Shown: positions 61,496-64,000 of the stretch, piece by piece
How the letters are laid out: each line of letters starts with the position of its first letter
Position numbering within the stretch: the first letter of the stretch is position 1
From: Desertivirga brevis
GTDB lineage: Bacteria > Bacteroidota > Bacteroidia > Sphingobacteriales > Sphingobacteriaceae
NCBI RefSeq assembly: GCF_017355835.1
Contig: NZ_JAFEWF010000002.1
Span: 186,001-250,000, forward strand
Reading direction: 5' to 3'
Length of the DNA: 64,000 bases
Made by a program: the position numbers and the translations under genes
The notes under the pieces: generated by a model
What the model saw: the letters and a program-made list of their open reading frames with translations, nothing else
The model's database searches: none
What the model was told of the DNA's origin: nothing

Positions 61496-63982
61496 ATGAA
61501 TAAATATTCCTTATTCCTCTTTTTTATTCTAATCTCGACCTCCCTGTCCGCGCAAATAAAATCTCCTTCTGAATTTCTAGGATATTCCCTCGGAGATAAG
61601 TTTACGCCTTATTATCGGGTGCTTGACTATTATAATTATATCGCCTCGATCTCCTCTAACATGAGGCTCCAAAAATATGGGAAAAGCTACGAGGGACGTG
61701 ACTTAGTGTTAGCTATCGTAGGAAGTGAGGAAAATCTGACTAAGCTTGAAAGTTTAAGAGAAAATAACCTTCGTTTAAGTGGCCTTCTTCCTGGTGAAGC
61801 AATTCCCAGGCAACCAGTTATAGTATGGCTTAGTTATAATGTTCATGGGAACGAGGCTGTGTCAACGGAAGCGTCTATGAGCACCCTGTACTACCTTGTT
61901 AATACGTCAAATGCAAATGCGAGGAGTTGGTTAAAGAATACCATTGTCATTATTGATCCTTGTATAAACCCTGACGGTAGGGAAAGGTATGTAAACTTTT
62001 TTAATTCGGTTAGAAACCTGGTACCCGATCCGCTGCCTTTTACAAGGGAGCATATTGAGCCCTGGCCGGGAGGAAGAACAAATCATTACTATTTTGATCT
62101 TAATCGTGATTGGGCCTGGCAGTCGCAATTAGAGACTAAACAAAGAATTGGAGTATATAATAAGTGGTTGCCTCAAATCCATGTAGATTTTCATGAGCAA
62201 AGCTATAACGAACCCTATTACTTCGCGCCCGCGGCCGAGCCTTTTCATCAGGACATCACTCCCTGGCAGCGGGAGTTTCAAACGCTGATAGGAAGAAACA
62301 ATGCAAAATATTTCGATGACAAAGGTTGGTTGTACTTTACAAAAGAGCGATTCGACCTCCTTTATCCTTCTTATGGAGATACTTATCCAACCTATAGTGG
62401 CTCTATTGGTATGACCTACGAACAGGGAGGCTCTGGAAGAGCGGGAGTTGCGGTATTGAACAGACAAGGGGATACGCTTACGCTTGCTGAAAGAATAGAG
62501 CATCATTTCACAACTGGCTTATCTACAATTGAAGTAGCTTCGGCTAATGCCATCAAGGTAGTTTCAGAATTCCAAAGTTATTTCCGTAATAGTAAGTATA
62601 GGCCATCCGGAATGTATAAAACATATGTAGTTAAAGGAGGGAACACTGAAAAACTAAAAAGTTTGGGCCGCTTACTTGAGAGAAATGGAATTGAGTTCGG
62701 ATATGGAGCTAAGGCTAATGCCCGCGGATTTAACTATTTAACCGGGAAAAACGAAAGGTTGGAAGTTACTCCTGGTGACCTGGTGATCAGTGCCTATCAG
62801 CCTAAATCTGTATTGCTGAAGGTATTATTTGAACCTCGAACTTTTGTTTCAGACTCTGTAACCTATGACATAACGGCCTGGGCGGTCCCTTATGCTTATG
62901 GAATGCAGACTTATGCATTAACAGACATTATAAAGCCTGTAGTAAAGTCTCTTAGAGAAGACAACTTATTGAATCAAAAAGCGCCACCTCCAATTGCCTA
63001 TGCGATAAATTGGAATTCTGTTAACGATGTAAGGTTTTTGGCAGATCTTCTCAGAAAGAACGTTAAAGTCCGTTATTCAGAAGTTCCCTTTACATCTAGC
63101 GGAGTTAATTTTAACTCGGGGTCGTTAGTTGTGATAAGGTCTGGGAACGATGGCCTTGGCGTTGCATTTGATAGCTTGATCCAAATCATAGCCAAGAAAC
63201 ACAACATAAACCTTCGTAGCATTCATTCCGGATTTGCAGATAAGGGTCCTGATTTGGGCTCTGGTCGGTTTAGATTAGTTAAAAAACCTAGAATTGCAGT
63301 TATTGGAGGAGAAGAGACTTCTCCCCAGGCTTTTGGCGAAATATGGCATTTTTTTGAGCAGGAAATAGGGTTTCCTGTTTCGGTGATCAACACAAATGAT
63401 GTGTCTAACCTAAATCTTTTTGAATTTAATGTTTTGATCTTTCCGGACGGAAATTACACGAAGTCCTTTCCAGCCGATAAATTGTTGAGTTGGGTTACTG
63501 CTGGTGGTAAACTTATTGTAATGGAAGATGCAATTATGCAAGTTGCCGGTAAAAAGGGTTTTAATATCACACTTAAGGAAGATGAGAAGAAAGAGCTCTC
63601 TAATATAGAAATTATTCCCTACGCCGACAGGGAGCGTGTGTCGGTAAAGAGCAATATTCCCGGAGCTGTTTTCAAGCTTCGAATTGATAATACTCATCCT
63701 CTTGCTTTTGGTTATCCTGATTACTATTTCACGTTAAAACTCAGCGACAAATTGTATAACTATATGAATGGAGGCTGGAATGTCGGGTTGTTTAATAAGC
63801 AGAGTTACGTCACAGGATTTGTTGGGGCATCAACCCGAAAGAAATTAGTTGAAGGCCTGGTATTTGGGGTTCAGGAAGTGGGGGATGGATCAATCGTTTA
63901 CCTTGCAGATGATGTTTTATTTCGGGGTTTTTGGGAGAATGGAAAGCTGATGTTTGGTAATGCGGCGTTTTTGGTTCCCTAA
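61496..63982 (+). CDS. Exported M14 zinc carboxypeptidase
   Basis: An 828-aa protein with a signal peptide (FLFFILISTSLSAQ). The N-terminal M14 domain has zinc ligands in YNVHGNEAVSTEAS (HxxE), IDPCINPDGRERY, and VDFHEQSYNEPYYFAPA (His). The C-terminal half (about 380-828) contains a GATase-like or Rossmann-like segment (RIAVIGGEETSPQAFGEIW, FNVLIFPDGNY) and a final beta domain. Such large M14 proteins of Bacteroidota are secreted or periplasmic; substrate unknown. Its stop is inside the window, so the gene is complete. Confidence 0.93.
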   Translation: MNKYSLFLFFILISTSLSAQIKSPSEFLGYSLGDKFTPYYRVLDYYNYIASISSNMRLQKYGKSYEGRDLVLAIVGSEENLTKLESLRENNLRLSGLLPGEAIPRQPVIVWLSYNVHGNEAVSTEASMSTLYYLVNTSNANARSWLKNTIVIIDPCINPDGRERYVNFFNSVRNLVPDPLPFTREHIEPWPGGRTNHYYFDLNRDWAWQSQLETKQRIGVYNKWLPQIHVDFHEQSYNEPYYFAPAAEPFHQDITPWQREFQTLIGRNNAKYFDDKGWLYFTKERFDLLYPSYGDTYPTYSGSIGMTYEQGGSGRAGVAVLNRQGDTLTLAERIEHHFTTGLSTIEVASANAIKVVSEFQSYFRNSKYRPSGMYKTYVVKGGNTEKLKSLGRLLERNGIEFGYGAKANARGFNYLTGKNERLEVTPGDLVISAYQPKSVLLKVLFEPRTFVSDSVTYDITAWAVPYAYGMQTYALTDIIKPVVKSLREDNLLNQKAPPPIAYAINWNSVNDVRFLADLLRKNVKVRYSEVPFTSSGVNFNSGSLVVIRSGNDGLGVAFDSLIQIIAKKHNINLRSIHSGFADKGPDLGSGRFRLVKKPRIAVIGGEETSPQAFGEIWHFFEQEIGFPVSVINTNDVSNLNLFEFNVLIFPDGNYTKSFPADKLLSWVTAGGKLIVMEDAIMQVAGKKGFNITLKEDEKKELSNIEIIPYADRERVSVKSNIPGAVFKLRIDNTHPLAFGYPDYYFTLKLSDKLYNYMNGGWNVGLFNKQSYVTGFVGASTRKKLVEGLVFGVQEVGDGSIVYLADDVLFRGFWENGKLMFGNAAFLVP

Positions 63983-64000
63983 TAATAAAAGTAAATATAT

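Overview
The window comes from a member of the Bacteroidota, most likely the Sphingobacteriaceae (Pedobacter-like). The evidence is a FecR/SusC/SusD polysaccharide-utilisation locus, a GldH gliding lipoprotein, secreted proteins with short lipoboxes, weak Shine-Dalgarno signals, and several promoters with the Bacteroidota -7 box TAnnTTTG. No species can be named from sequence reading alone.

Layout. (1) 1-8.6 kb: a mannan-type PUL made of a FecR-like anti-sigma factor (cut at its 5' end by the window edge), a SusC transporter with an STN signalling domain, SusD, a SusE-like surface glycan-binding lipoprotein and a GH76 alpha-1,6-mannanase. Sigma-linked sensing, capture, cleavage and import are encoded together. 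(2) 8.6-12.2 kb: an S41 protease lipoprotein, an HD-domain hydrolase and a MACPF lipoprotein. (3) About 12.40-26.18 kb: a 13.8-kb integrative, probably mobilisable island inserted at the 3' end of tRNA-Pro(GGG). A degenerate copy of the tRNA 3' end plus its terminator tail lies at 12,340-12,411. An identical 21-bp double AGGTCACC motif sits just inside both ends. The island carries a tyrosine recombinase, a HTH protein, a BfmA/BtgA-type mobilisation protein, a frameshifted DUF5712-type relaxase, a TonB/TPR protein, a 68-bp tandem repeat array, an AlbA-type ATP-binding protein, and a four-gene minus-strand cluster that looks like anti-phage defence: PLD/SF2 helicase, OLD-type ATPase-TOPRIM, HNH nuclease and a two-TM protein. 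(4) 26.2-64 kb: ordinary chromosomal housekeeping.

The housekeeping part holds an NlpC/P60 hydrolase, a LUD protein, rsfS-ftsH, birA, pfkA, gmhA, a PAS protein with a bare HisKA domain, the rpsP-rimM-trmD-rplS operon, psd, hpt, an AsmA-like/GT51 fusion, mrp and nifU (Fe-S assembly), def, an M16 peptidase, msrA, comM/yifB, holB-ricT-gldH, ruvX-recQ, an O-methyltransferase, two glucosaminidase-LysM proteins, small envelope proteins, ffh, murF and a large M14 carboxypeptidase.

The part most likely to hold something undescribed is the island. Its defence-like cluster does not match, as a set, any named system I can assign with confidence. The VNTR-like 68-bp array and the paired GTATAC operators are also unexplained.
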